Shown here: piece by piece, positions 33,708-42,715 of the stretch
How positions within the stretch are numbered: position 1 is the first letter of the stretch
Layout: the number at the start of each line of letters is the position of its first letter
Origin: Xanthobacter autotrophicus Py2
GTDB taxonomy: Bacteria; Pseudomonadota; Alphaproteobacteria; Rhizobiales; Xanthobacteraceae
Assembly: GCA_000017645.1 (NCBI GenBank)
Contig: CP000781.1
Coordinates: forward strand, 186,001 to 250,000
Direction of reading: 5' to 3'
DNA length: 64,000 nt
Notes under the pieces: model-generated
Told to the model about the DNA's origin: nothing
The model's input: only the letters and a program-made list of their open reading frames with translations
Database searches by the model: none
Translations under genes and position numbers: made by a program

Positions 33708-35297
33708 ATGGCAAAGGATCAGCGGCTCTTCAAGCGCGCTGGGAAATGGACCTTCCGGGTTCGCGTTCCGGCCGACATTCAGGACAAGATCGGAAAGCGC
33801 GAGGTCTGGAAGTCGCTCGGTGACATCTCTCACGCCGAGGCCCGTCGGCTCGCCCGCGTCGAGAGCGTAAAGGTGGATGCCTTGTTCGCGGAGGCCCGGG
33901 CGCCGGCCTCCGGGTTGTCTCTGGCGCAGATCTCGGAGGCGGATCTTCATCACCTGGCCTGCGCCTATCTCCACCGATTGGAAGTCGGCGCGGCTGCCAT
34001 GCCGCTGGACGACTTTGAGCGGCGGGAGCGTGCCGAGGAAGCGTCCGAGAAGATCATGCTTGTTGGCCAATCCGTGGACGAGGCTTCGTTGCAACTGGTT
34101 GCAACAGACATCGCCGAGGACGCCCGGCTCGACCTCACCGGCAAGCCCGCTGCGTTGTCCAAGCTGACGGAATTGGTCCAGCGTGCCCTGATCGAGCATT
34201 ATTCGCGGGAGGCTGATCGAGCCTCTCTGGCGCCAGAATGCGTCTACGATCCGCTTTTCGCGGGTGTGACCCGGGCTTCCCCGCCACCGGTTTCGCGCCT
34301 GACGCTCGCAAGAGCTGTAGAACTCTACAAGGCGGAGCCGGACCGTGCAGGTGTTTCGCCGAAGACCCGCGCCGCGTACGAATTCCGCTTCGCCATGCTG
34401 CTGGAACTGCTGGGGCCGGAAAAGGTCGTGGACAAGATCACCCGCGCCGATGTGCGCGAGGTCCGCGATCTTCTGATGAAGCTGCCGCCGAACGCCACCA
34501 AGCGCTTTCCAGACGCCCCACTTCGCCAAGTTGCCGAGATCGCAGGAAAGAATGACCTGCAGACCATGTCGCCGAAGAGCGTTGGGCTCTATGTGGAGGC
34601 GCTCTCAGCGCTTTTCCGCTGGCTGGTGAAGGAGGAACTGGCGGCGCGAAATCCGGCCGTCGGCCTCAAGTCGCCGGCTTTGCCTTTGGAGGCCGATCGC
34701 CGCCCCTTCACGGCGCATGAGCTGAACGTACTCTTTGCCGCACCCGCGTTCTCCGCAGCGACGGAAAGGGGCTGGATGTACTGGCTGCCGCGCATCGGCC
34801 TTTTCAGCGGGGCGCGCTTCGCCGAACTGCTCGGGTTGATGGCGGCGGACGTGATCGAGATGGACGGCGTGATGATGCTGCGCATTGAGGCGAACGCCAT
34901 ACGCGGGGTGAAGACGCGTACCTCACGGCGCGTGGTCCCCATTCATCCGGAGCTGGTCCGTTTGGGTCTTCTGGAGCATGCCAGGAGCGTCCCGGCGGAC
35001 GGATTGCTGTTTCCCGACGCAGCGGGTCCAAAGGACATGGTGACCGCCCGCAACAAGAAGATGGGGGCCGCCATCCGGAAGATGATCGCCGACGAGAGCG
35101 TGGTGTTCCACTCCTTCCGGCACACCTTCAAGGACGCGGCCCAGCGCGCCGACCTCCCGAGGGACGTCATCGCGGCCTTGGGCGGCTGGGATGTCCCTGG
35201 AGGCCGGGTGGCCATGGACGGCTACGGCCGGGCCAAGCTGGCAGCGAAGCTTGCGGCGGAGATCGGGAAAGTGCAGTTCGACGGGGTGGTTCTGTAG
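33708..35297 (+). CDS. int: tyrosine recombinase / phage-type integrase
   Basis: A 529-residue site-specific recombinase. The N-terminal arm-binding part resembles DUF6538-containing integrases (RAGKWTFRVRVPADIQDKIG). A SAM-like core-binding domain (about 200-310) and the catalytic domain (about 330-520) follow. Catalytic residues visible are R370 in SGARFAELLG, the HxxR box H468-R471 in FHSFRHTF and nucleophile Y506 in DGYGRAK. The gene abuts tRNA-Ser, whose 3' end is the presumed attB. The element is otherwise uncharacterised. Confidence 0.92.
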   Translation: MAKDQRLFKRAGKWTFRVRVPADIQDKIGKREVWKSLGDISHAEARRLARVESVKVDALFAEARAPASGLSLAQISEADLHHLACAYLHRLEVGAAAMPLDDFERRERAEEASEKIMLVGQSVDEASLQLVATDIAEDARLDLTGKPAALSKLTELVQRALIEHYSREADRASLAPECVYDPLFAGVTRASPPPVSRLTLARAVELYKAEPDRAGVSPKTRAAYEFRFAMLLELLGPEKVVDKITRADVREVRDLLMKLPPNATKRFPDAPLRQVAEIAGKNDLQTMSPKSVGLYVEALSALFRWLVKEELAARNPAVGLKSPALPLEADRRPFTAHELNVLFAAPAFSAATERGWMYWLPRIGLFSGARFAELLGLMAADVIEMDGVMMLRIEANAIRGVKTRTSRRVVPIHPELVRLGLLEHARSVPADGLLFPDAAGPKDMVTARNKKMGAAIRKMIADESVVFHSFRHTFKDAAQRADLPRDVIAALGGWDVPGGRVAMDGYGRAKLAAKLAAEIGKVQFDGVVL

Positions 35298-35573
35298 CTG
35301 GTTTGCCTGGATGTAAAATCAGCAGATTTCTGCCCGTTCCTCAACGGGCGGGGCGCGCCAGAAGCAGAAGTTCCCTGCTGCGACGACGAATGGCCGGTTT
35401 GGGACCGGAGGCGGACTGGCAGCTTCGAGACAGAGGTGCCGTGGAAGCAGTCGTTCCGATCGGTGTCCCTGTCCCCCAGCATGGCTTTATGCCGCGGCGC
35501 CTCAGGCAGCGAGCGCTACCTACAGGAGCCACTTCCACCCCCGCCGCGATGAGCTTTGCAAACGGCTGGACGA

Positions 35574-36440
35574 CTAGCGAATCGGGATTTGGCTGCGGAC
35601 TAGAGTCGCCTTCGGTGCATACGAGGCGAGAACGCGTTCAACCTCCTTGAGGGCGGCGTCATCGGCCCTTGGGCCGAGCGTCACTTCCAGCTCATCGAGA
35701 GCGGAGGGGGCCAGCGGGATGAAGAGCGCCTTGGCCTCGAACGGGTAAGCCGCGAAATCAAGCGTCACTTTGTTGAAGTACTCATCGTCCGGGAACTGCG
35801 CCTCGAAGGCGAGCGCGGCGATCTTGAAGCGCCACTCCTGCTCGTAGGACCAGTGCGCGCCCTTCACCATGCCGAGATCATACGGATAAAAATGCGCCGT
35901 GCCCGCTTGGCGGTAGACTAGCTTGCGGTTCCGATAGGCGGGATCGTCGCTGTAGTAGACCTTGTTCGGGCCAATAATGGCGCAGCTGTCCGCGCCCATT
36001 GCAGGCGACTTCCGCGTAATCAGGTGCCGGCTATCGGTCATAATAAAGGCGCCGCCTTTCTCGAAGACCAAGGGATCCTTGCGCCCGGTGAACATGTTTG
36101 TCGGCAGCCTGATCCGCACGCCGCTGAAATTTTGCCCGTACATCGACCACATCGGAATCTGCTCGGCCTGCATCCCGGACCAGCACGACACGAACACTGA
36201 ACTAGCGGCGAGCGGCACATCCGAGGCAGTCGCTTCCTCGGGGTCATTGACTGTATCGAGGCGTGAGAAGCGCAGCGTGTGCGAGGCGAGGATTTTCTCG
36301 AGGCTGTCGACGGAGGTGTACTGATAGAGGACGGACGGGAGCTCCTCGATGCCCATCACATGGAACATGAAATCGTCGGTGTAAAATCCTTCTGGTCCTT
36401 CAAAGTACAAGTCCTGCCTCCAAGATCGAACAATTGCCAT
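35574..36440 (-). CDS. DUF2971 family protein
   Basis: A 288-residue protein with the DUF2971 hallmark: YQYTSVDSLEKILASHTLRF followed by SRLDTVNDPEEA near the N-terminus and SYEQEWRFKI in the C-terminal half. DUF2971 proteins recur in genomic islands and near defence genes; their biochemical role is not established. ATG 36440 is used. GC content is lower than in the core. It stands alone and points toward the integrase. Confidence 0.75.
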   Translation of the reverse strand: MAIVRSWRQDLYFEGPEGFYTDDFMFHVMGIEELPSVLYQYTSVDSLEKILASHTLRFSRLDTVNDPEEATASDVPLAASSVFVSCWSGMQAEQIPMWSMYGQNFSGVRIRLPTNMFTGRKDPLVFEKGGAFIMTDSRHLITRKSPAMGADSCAIIGPNKVYYSDDPAYRNRKLVYRQAGTAHFYPYDLGMVKGAHWSYEQEWRFKIAALAFEAQFPDDEYFNKVTLDFAAYPFEAKALFIPLAPSALDELEVTLGPRADDAALKEVERVLASYAPKATLVRSQIPIR

Positions 36441-36997
36441 TGGTTGCCGCTGCGCCGCAGTCGCGCCCGACGCTGCCTGGTATCTTGGTCAAGAGCGATG
36501 CCGCGCGCCAGCAAAATCGCCTTCTCGTCGCTCCCCTGATCGTGCTCGAAACTCGACCGTCTCAAGATTTCTGCTCCAAATTCGTCTGGATCGGAGCCGG
36601 AGGGAAAGGGCCCGACGAAACTGCTTTAGCGCAAGCAGGTCCAACTGCATGGCTAGCGAGGCGAACGGCAGGTTTCGGGATCTACCAAGCAATAGCTCAA
36701 TGACCGACATGGGGCGCAAAGCGGACGTCGCTGAAAGGGCAGTCGAAACGGAATGGCCGGCTGTTCACACAACCATTGCCAGTCGAAGCCAGGCGGCAGA
36801 GTTATCGTCCTGACGGATAGAAGGGAGCGGGGAAGATAGGTCGTCATCAAGCGCCTCAGAGGTAACTAGAGAAGGCGCCGGAAAAAGCCGGCCTTTAATA
36901 TAGCGTTTTGGACCCTCAAACACGTTGAATTGGAGGTGTATTAAATCGCCGCACTCTCGCGGGAATTTATGTCACCGGACGTGGAAATGGTGACAAA
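36441..36997. other. island spacer with possible decayed gene
   Basis: About 560 bp of lower-GC DNA. On the minus strand two overlapping frames (about 36720 to 36550, then 36565 to 36440) join to a plausible Arg/Leu-rich sequence interrupted by a frameshift; I do not recognise it. A dispersed repeat lies at 36702-36738. A GTCACC...GGTGAC inverted repeat sits just before the next gene. Confidence 0.35.
36702..36738. repeat. dispersed island repeat, copy A
   Basis: Contains ATGGGGCGCAAAGCGGACGT followed by CGCTGAAAGG. It matches copy D (60101-60133) almost base for base and shares the GCAAAGCGGAC core with copies B and C. It lies in the spacer after the DUF2971 gene. Confidence 0.55.
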
Positions 36998-38008
36998 ATG
37001 GGCGATGTATCAGATAGTTATGGGCAAGTTAACGCGACCTTGCCCGTGGTTCCTAGGGATGTTTTACGTCGGTTTCATGTGGACGAGCCTAGCGACACAC
37101 GATTTGCATGCTGCGCGCGCTTGCTCCAGTCGACTTGGCGTGAAATGTGCGGAATGAAGCCGGGGCTGCATCGATCCCGGAGCGGCAGTCAGCGTGTTCT
37201 TGGAAGTCGTCTCAGCGAAGTGGATGCCAAGCAGGGCCGTAATTTCCTGACCCCTGACATCGCCCGGCTGGCGCGCCGTGCCGTAGCCTATCGAGAATAC
37301 GGCGCCCTCATCGATGAGCAGCGCCTGTGGGAGAATCTCCTGTCGAGCCAGCCGCTCACCTTCAACCTGTTCGCACTGTGCCAGGTGGATGAGGAACGCC
37401 GCCATCGCCTCTTCGAGCGCCTCTTCCCCGGCTTCTTCGGGGAGGTGGAGAAGCTGGCCTTCGAGCACTCGCCGGGGCGTGGTGACACGCGCTATCTCGG
37501 TGACTACACCGCCTTCGACCTCTTCGTGAGCGGTACCGGCCCGGACGGTCGGCCCGCCTTCATCGCCATCGAGGTCAAGTATTCCGAGGATATGCGACAG
37601 CCGGGACGGAGCGGGTCTGCCCGGTATCGGGAACTCACCCGTGCCTGCGCCCTTCATCTCGATCCTGATGCGCCGAGCCTTTTGACCGGTCACCTCGCCC
37701 AGCTCACCGCCGAGCATCTTCTGGCCGCTCTGATCCGGGAGCAGTGGGGGCAGGGTGCCCATGGCCTGTTCGTCACGATCGCACCTGCCGCCAACCGGGA
37801 AGCTTGGTATGCCGTGGAACTTTACCGCTCCATGCTCGACCGTCGGCCTGACGGGGTATCCTTCATGGCGATTGCCCTGGAGGATGTGATCGCGGCCGTT
37901 AGCGAAGCGGGTGACCCCGACCTCTCCGCGCGCCTGCATACGCGGTACACGGACTTCTCGCCGGTTCATCGTCTCATCGACGACTGGCAGCCCTTCACCG
38001 AGGACTGA
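36998..38008 (+). CDS. putative PD-(D/E)XK restriction endonuclease-like protein (PGN_0703-like)
   Basis: A 336-residue protein whose centre looks like a PD-(D/E)XK nuclease: D174 in TAFDLFVSG and E192-x-K194 in FIAIEVKYSED, with a conserved Glu-containing helix upstream (GFFGEVEKLAFEH). This pattern resembles the PGN_0703 family annotated as putative restriction endonucleases. No methyltransferase is adjacent. The N-terminal 55 residues are Cys/Arg-rich and weak, so the true start may be downstream of ATG 36998. Confidence 0.6.
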   Translation: MGDVSDSYGQVNATLPVVPRDVLRRFHVDEPSDTRFACCARLLQSTWREMCGMKPGLHRSRSGSQRVLGSRLSEVDAKQGRNFLTPDIARLARRAVAYREYGALIDEQRLWENLLSSQPLTFNLFALCQVDEERRHRLFERLFPGFFGEVEKLAFEHSPGRGDTRYLGDYTAFDLFVSGTGPDGRPAFIAIEVKYSEDMRQPGRSGSARYRELTRACALHLDPDAPSLLTGHLAQLTAEHLLAALIREQWGQGAHGLFVTIAPAANREAWYAVELYRSMLDRRPDGVSFMAIALEDVIAAVSEAGDPDLSARLHTRYTDFSPVHRLIDDWQPFTED

Positions 38009-38107
38009 TTGGGCTGACGCAGGTCCGCTCTGTTGGGCGCGGAAGCGGACCTGCCTTGACGATCCGCGTTCGTTCATACATCTGTACATACGAAAGGAGC
38101 CATCGCC

Positions 38108-38332
38108 ATGGTCGTGCTCAAGCTTGGGAAAATCGGCAACTCGGTCGGCGCCGTGCTGCCCAAGGAGGTGCTGGTCCGGCTCAAGGTGGAGCAGGGCGAC
38201 ACGCTCTATCTGACCGAGACGCCGGACGGCTACCACCTCACGCCCTACGAACCGGAGTTCGAGGCGCAGATGGAGGAAGCCCGCAAGATCATGAAGAAGC
38301 GGCGTAACGTGCTGCGTGAGCTGGCAAAGTGA
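38108..38332 (+). CDS. AbrB/MazE-type antitoxin
   Basis: A 74-residue swapped-hairpin AbrB-family antitoxin. The DNA-binding N-terminus reads KLGKIGNSVGAVLPKEVLVRL; the C-terminal tail (EAQMEEARKIMKKRRN) should wrap the toxin. GAAAGGAGCC precedes ATG 38108. It overlaps the downstream Doc toxin by 4 bp (GTGA). A TACATCTGTACATACG segment about 20 bp upstream of the start is the likely autoregulatory operator. Confidence 0.88.
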   Translation: MVVLKLGKIGNSVGAVLPKEVLVRLKVEQGDTLYLTETPDGYHLTPYEPEFEAQMEEARKIMKKRRNVLRELAK

Positions 38333-38766
38333 GCGAGCCCGACGGCCGACAGGAACCGCGCTGGGTGACAAAGGCCGTGGTGCTCGCCGTTCATGACGCC
38401 CAGCTCGCGGAGCATGGCGGTGGCAGAGGCGTGCGCGACGAGGCGTTACTGGAAACGGCCCTTGATCGCCCGAAGAACCGCTACCACTACCTGCAACAGG
38501 ACGAAGCCGGCCAAGAGCGGATTTCCGCCTCCGACGCGGCGGCCCTGGCTGCTGCCTACGCCTACGGCATCGCCAAGAACCATCCCTTCGTGGACGGCAA
38601 CAAGCGGACCTCCTTCGTGGTGTGCGAGCTGTTTCTCGCCCTCAATGGCTACGATCTGACCATGGACGATGCCACGGCGGTGACGACATGGTTGGCGCTG
38701 GCGGCGAGTGAGTTGACCGAAGACGAACTCGCAAGAAGAATAGAGGCGGCGCTGAACATAGCGTGA
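38329..38766 (+). CDS. doc: Doc-type toxin (Fic/DOC family)
   Basis: A 145-residue Fic-fold toxin. The signature HPFVDGNKR (residues 85-93) matches the Doc form HxFx(D/E)xNKR; Doc phosphorylates and inactivates elongation factor EF-Tu. The GTG start overlaps the antitoxin stop, so the pair is translationally coupled with antitoxin first. Combining Doc with an AbrB-type rather than a Phd antitoxin is a known variant. Likely an island-stabilising addiction module. Confidence 0.88.
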   Translation: MSEPDGRQEPRWVTKAVVLAVHDAQLAEHGGGRGVRDEALLETALDRPKNRYHYLQQDEAGQERISASDAAALAAAYAYGIAKNHPFVDGNKRTSFVVCELFLALNGYDLTMDDATAVTTWLALAASELTEDELARRIEAALNIA

Positions 38767-39033
38767 CATCCTGTTCTGATAACGCGACGGTTACCCTGAA
38801 CAGGTGTCCAGTGTTTTGACGCAGACGATATTTCTATATGAGTTGAGCCGACGCGCTTCTGCCCGGCAGTGTCTCATGCCCGGCCTGGGTCCCTCTGTCT
38901 CAAGATCAAAAACAGTCCTCTCTCTTCCCTTCTACGTTCGTCCAGCGAATATATCGTTGGGTCTTCTCTCGACCTTCTCCATAAAGCCACCTAGGCCGGG
39001 GTGAGGCGCTCTTCTCATGCGAGAGGTCGCCTC
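38767..39033. other. spacer after doc
   Basis: About 270 bp, AT-richer than the surroundings, with no gene I can support. Confidence 0.35.
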
Positions 39034-39542
39034 ATGTTCCCCCACGTTTCCTCAGCCCACCCGCATCCGCTGTTCGTCCGGCACCGCCGCCTTATCCATG
39101 CGTCGTCGGAAGCAATCATCGGAGCGTGGTGTGATCCGGCTCTCTTCACCTCGCTCGACACGATCGAGCCCCACATCGCCGTCACGTTCAGCATCGATCC
39201 CGCGGCCACGCACCGCGCCAGCATCACGCTCGGCACCCCCCCTGCGATCCCTAGGAACGCCTGCCCCTCTGCATCAGCTATCAACCTGCGGGCTCGGGCG
39301 GCGAACAATATGTCGCCGGTCCTATCGCCGACCCGCATGCAATGCGTCTCTTCCTGACGCTGTCATCGACCCTTCATCTCTTGGCAAGGGCCGATAACGG
39401 GGCCACCATTCCGGCGACCCGTTGCAGCCTGTCGGCCGGCGCCATGGAGAGCCTTGTTTCTCAGCAATGGGCGATGCAGTTGCTGGCGGACGTACTACGG
39501 CTGTTGGCCGACGGATTGGCGAGCCGAAGCCCCGTCGAGTGA
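39034..39542 (+). pseudogene. frameshifted gene of unknown function
   Basis: Two overlapping plus-strand frames together look like one protein. From ATG 39034 (GAGAGG upstream) the frame has strongly GC-rich third positions and reads VRHRRLIHASSEAIIGAW and HIAVTFSIDPAA. After about 39255 coding character switches by -1 to CISYQPAGSGGEQYVAGPIAD and MRLFLTLSSTLHLLARAD, ending at 39542. A short C run at 39264-39267 is the simplest frameshift point; a C7 run is also nearby. I do not recognise the family. A sequencing error could also explain this. Confidence 0.4.
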
Positions 39543-39783
39543 GCGGAGATCGCAGGGCGGGTTAGGTTACGTCTGCGCCAAGAGCAGACCCTGCCAAGTG
39601 CGCGTCCGAACGTCCGGTATGGGCCGGTATCCGGACTGTCAGCTATCCGGTAGCCAGTGCCGTGTAGCTGTCCTTCTGGAACCGCCCCCATAGCTGACGT
39701 TAGGAGCGTCCGCTTCATCTTCGTGGCGTAGCGACGGCCCTATAGGAATTCCGGCAGAGATTGCTGGCTGGTGGGATTGCCAA
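39543..39783. other. spacer before the insertion sequence
   Basis: About 240 bp up to the left inverted repeat of the IS3-family element; no gene seen. Confidence 0.3.
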
Positions 39784-39847
39784 TGACGTTGCCCCTCCTG
39801 GCTAATCCAGCTTGAAGTTCGTTCTGGCCCCATGAGAGGACCAGAAC

Positions 39848-40114
39848 ATGAGGCGCAGCCGCTTCACCGAGGAGCAGATCATCGGGATCCTGAAGGAGCA
39901 CGAGGCCGGGGAGCCGGTCTCGGACCTGTGTCGGAAGCACGGGGTCAGCGACGCCAGCATCTACAAGTGGAAGGCCCGTTTCGGCGGGATGGACATATCG
40001 GAGGCCAAGCGGCTGCGGGCGCTCGAGGACGAGAACGCCAAGCTGAAGCGCATGCTCGCCGACGCCATGCTGGACAACGTCGCGCTGAAGGATCTCCTGG
40101 GAAAGAAGTGGTGA
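39848..40114 (+). CDS. IS3-family transposase OrfA
   Basis: An 88-residue helix-turn-helix protein ([39 protein letters not shown]) with a C-terminal leucine zipper ([20 protein letters not shown]). It binds IS ends and regulates transposition. The heptamer GGGAAAG at 40099-40105, in frame just before its stop, allows -1 frameshifting into orfB to give the OrfAB transposase. Confidence 0.93.
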   Translation: MRRSRFTEEQIIGILKEHEAGEPVSDLCRKHGVSDASIYKWKARFGGMDISEAKRLRALEDENAKLKRMLADAMLDNVALKDLLGKKW

Positions 40115-41037
40115 CGCCCGCTGCCGAGCGCAGAGCTGTCGCCCATCTCGTGGAGCATCACGGGATGAGCGAACGGCGGGCGTGTAAAGCCACCGGCTTC
40201 TGCCGCATGACCATGAGATACAGAGCCACGCGCGGGAATGACGCCTCGCTGCGTGAGCGCATGAAGGCCATCGCCCAGGAGCGACGGCGGTTTGGCTACC
40301 GCCGTCTCCACGTCCTGCTCAGGCGGGAGGGCTTCCGGGTCAACCACAAGCGGCTGTTCCGGCTCTACCGTGAGGAACGGCTGATGGTCCGCCGGCGAGG
40401 CGGTCGCAAGCGGGCGATCGGGACACGGGCGCCGATGATGATCCCGATGGGACCGAACGAGCGCTGGTCACTCGACTTCGTCGCCGACCAGATGACCGAT
40501 GGCCGCCGCTTCCGGATGCTGGCCATCGTGGACGACTGCACCCGCGAGTGCCTGGCGCTGGTGGCGGACACCTCGCTGTCCGGGGTCAGGGTCGCTCGCG
40601 AACTCGACAGGCTTCTGGCAGAGCGCGGCCGGCCCAAGATGATCGTCAGCGACAATGGCAGCGAGTTCACCTCCAATGCCATTCTGGCCTGGACCGACGC
40701 GGCCCGGGTCGAGTGGCACTACACCGCGCCCGGCAAGCCGATGCAGAATGGCTTCATCGAGAGCTTCAACGGCCGCCTTCGGGACGAGCTGTTGAACGAG
40801 ACGCTGTTCTCCAGCCTGTCCCAGGCCAGGGCCGCCCTCGCCCGATGGCAGGTCGATTACAACACCGACCGACCGCACTCGAAGCTCGAATGGCAGACGC
40901 CAAGCGCCTTCGCCTCAACGTTCCACCCGCGGCGGGATCAGACGCTCCACAACATGAGCGGCTCCGCGTCTGCCCCCGCCGCCCCGCACACCCGAAAGGG
41001 CAAATCCAACCGCCAGAACGAACTCAAAGCTGGATAG
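40111..41037 (+). CDS. IS3-family transposase OrfB (DDE catalytic domain)
   Basis: A 308-residue DDE transposase domain. It has an N-terminal HTH_21-like region ([16 protein letters not shown]), then the rve integrase core with catalytic Asp in WSLDFVAD, Asp in [11 protein letters not shown] and Glu in [14 protein letters not shown]. All three acidic residues are present, so the element may be active. Independent initiation could occur at GTG 40111; the active form is expected to be the OrfAB frameshift product. Confidence 0.92.
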   Translation: MTPAAERRAVAHLVEHHGMSERRACKATGFCRMTMRYRATRGNDASLRERMKAIAQERRRFGYRRLHVLLRREGFRVNHKRLFRLYREERLMVRRRGGRKRAIGTRAPMMIPMGPNERWSLDFVADQMTDGRRFRMLAIVDDCTRECLALVADTSLSGVRVARELDRLLAERGRPKMIVSDNGSEFTSNAILAWTDAARVEWHYTAPGKPMQNGFIESFNGRLRDELLNETLFSSLSQARAALARWQVDYNTDRPHSKLEWQTPSAFASTFHPRRDQTLHNMSGSASAPAAPHTRKGKSNRQNELKAG

Positions 41038-41125
41038 AAGTTGGGGGCAACGTCAGGGCCCGCGTTCCGATGGCCCCCTTGCGCCCGCCGCGCCGGCGCA
41101 CCGTCAGGGTGCCTGCTATACACGT

Positions 41126-42715
41126 TTGCCTCCGGACCTTACAATCACAGGTAATATTTCAGCATGGTGCGACATGACGAAGACCGGAAGGCGCCATTGG
41201 CTTTGGGTGGCGTTCGGCATAGAGGCAACCCTACTCTACGGGTGCCTTGTTCATAGCGCTGAACTCGGAGCCGTGATTCCCGACAACGAGAAGAGGAAGA
41301 CCGCGCGTTTCGACGGGACGGACGTCGAGATAATTCAAGCCCTCCTAGACAGCGAAGAGGCCCAGCAGATTGGGGATGCGGTTCGTACGCAGTCGACCTT
41401 GGATCTTTCACGGCAGGGCGGTCCGCGCATCGCGTTGGGCGGTTCCCGTCACAGGCTCGCCGACGGGTTTGGACGCCGTTCCCGTCCGATGGAAACCTAT
41501 GTCGGGACAGATCACCCTCCGCTCTCGGACCATGGATGGACTCAGGCGTTAAACTTCCTCAAGGAGATGATCGGTCTCGATTTTCGCCGGCTTCCCGATC
41601 GTCTCGGTGCTTTCGACATCTACGATGTGCCCGAGGCCGATGGTGGAGATCCGCCCATCGATTTCAGCGTGGAACGGGACCGCTCTACGGAAACGCTAAC
41701 CTACCCGGAACAGTTCGTCCTCCGCGCAACCCGAAAGGCCGACGACGATTACGCTGTCCATCTAGAGCTCGAACTCGGGCAGGAGCCTGTCTTTTCCAAA
41801 CTGATCACCATGCACCCTAGCGCAATGGTGCAGGTGGAGGCGGTTCCGTTCGATCACTACAGAATGTCCGTCTTTAACCGGTCGGGCATGCTAGTCCAGT
41901 TTGAGGAGCATTCGCTCCTGCTCCACATCAATCTCAACATCTCAGCAATGGGGCCAACGCTCGCGATCAATGACACACTTGCCCGCTCGGCTCAGGGGCT
42001 CGGACCGGAACTTCGAAATAGCGCATCGAAGGTTCGCACTCGATCCACGAGCCGATCGAAGATTACGGCTGAAAACGATGCCGCCTTCGAGGCGCACCGG
42101 ACAAAGATGCGGGCGCTTGCGCATCGGCTGGTGCCTCCGTCAGGCAGCGACCGCTGGTTTCATCGAGGTATCGCAGACGAGGTCGGCGTCATCGCTCACT
42201 TCAACGTTCTGCTGGACGGCGCGCGTGTCAGCGCCGGCACGATCGTCGATCCGTATTTCGGGATCGACACCCTGAAGCGGGTCATCTCCCGGCTCGAAAG
42301 CCTGGATGTCGATCTGACGGTCGTCACCAGTCTGATAGAGACCGACCCGGAAACGAATGATCCAAATGCAAGCCTGCTCGACGAACTGGAAACGGTCCTG
42401 CGCGACTTGCGGGGCAACGGCATCCCAAACGCCGCCCGCAAACTGAGGGTTCGCAATCTCGTCGATGGCCCGCGGCAGGCATTCCATGACCGTTATCTCC
42501 TGCTCACGCCTCATGAAGGCGAACGCGAGGTCTATCTTCTTTCCAACAGCTTGAACCGCATGGCGGGAAAATGGCCGTTCTGCATGTCGAAGCTGGAGGG
42601 GGGCGCGGCGCGTGACGCCGCGCTTTACATTGACGGGCTTGCCAATGGGCGGGACATCTCCGGATCGACGCAACCGACGACAAACTTCCAATGGCCTTAC
42701 GATGACGCGCGATAG
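41126..42715 (+). CDS. VPA1262-like protein, putative defence component
   Basis: About 529 residues. Family assignment is tentative: HWLWVAFGIEATLLYG near the N-terminus and FHDRYLLLTPHEG...YLLSNSLNRMAGKWPFCMS near the C-terminus recall VPA1262-family proteins found in defence islands. The HDRY box and the preceding VIAHFNVLLDGARVSAGTIVDPYFG suggest a phospholipase-D-like fold, but this is not certain. The start is unclear (TTG 41126 or ATG 41174), and the frame is open back into the adjacent IS, so the N-terminus may have been cut by the insertion. Its stop overlaps the next gene by 14 bp. Confidence 0.5.
   Translation: MPPDLTITGNISAWCDMTKTGRRHWLWVAFGIEATLLYGCLVHSAELGAVIPDNEKRKTARFDGTDVEIIQALLDSEEAQQIGDAVRTQSTLDLSRQGGPRIALGGSRHRLADGFGRRSRPMETYVGTDHPPLSDHGWTQALNFLKEMIGLDFRRLPDRLGAFDIYDVPEADGGDPPIDFSVERDRSTETLTYPEQFVLRATRKADDDYAVHLELELGQEPVFSKLITMHPSAMVQVEAVPFDHYRMSVFNRSGMLVQFEEHSLLLHINLNISAMGPTLAINDTLARSAQGLGPELRNSASKVRTRSTSRSKITAENDAAFEAHRTKMRALAHRLVPPSGSDRWFHRGIADEVGVIAHFNVLLDGARVSAGTIVDPYFGIDTLKRVISRLESLDVDLTVVTSLIETDPETNDPNASLLDELETVLRDLRGNGIPNAARKLRVRNLVDGPRQAFHDRYLLLTPHEGEREVYLLSNSLNRMAGKWPFCMSKLEGGAARDAALYIDGLANGRDISGSTQPTTNFQWPYDDAR

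Larger units (their letters stand above)
39784..41055 (+). mobile_element. IS3-family insertion sequence (IS407/IS51-like)
   Basis: A complete, about 1,272-bp element. The left end TGACGTTGCCCC...AGTTCGTTCTGG (39784 onward) is an imperfect inverted copy of the right end, which finishes ...CGTCA at 41055; similarity extends over roughly 43 bp. It encodes overlapping orfA and orfB. The 4-bp flanks (CCAA on the left, GGGC on the right) do not match, so the expected target-site duplication is missing. Confidence 0.85.

Noticed and set aside
41056..41125. Translation of the VPA1262-like frame upstream of TTG 41126
   Set aside because: The sequence is Pro/Ala/Arg-rich and reads into the IS end; there is no start codon with a ribosome binding site.
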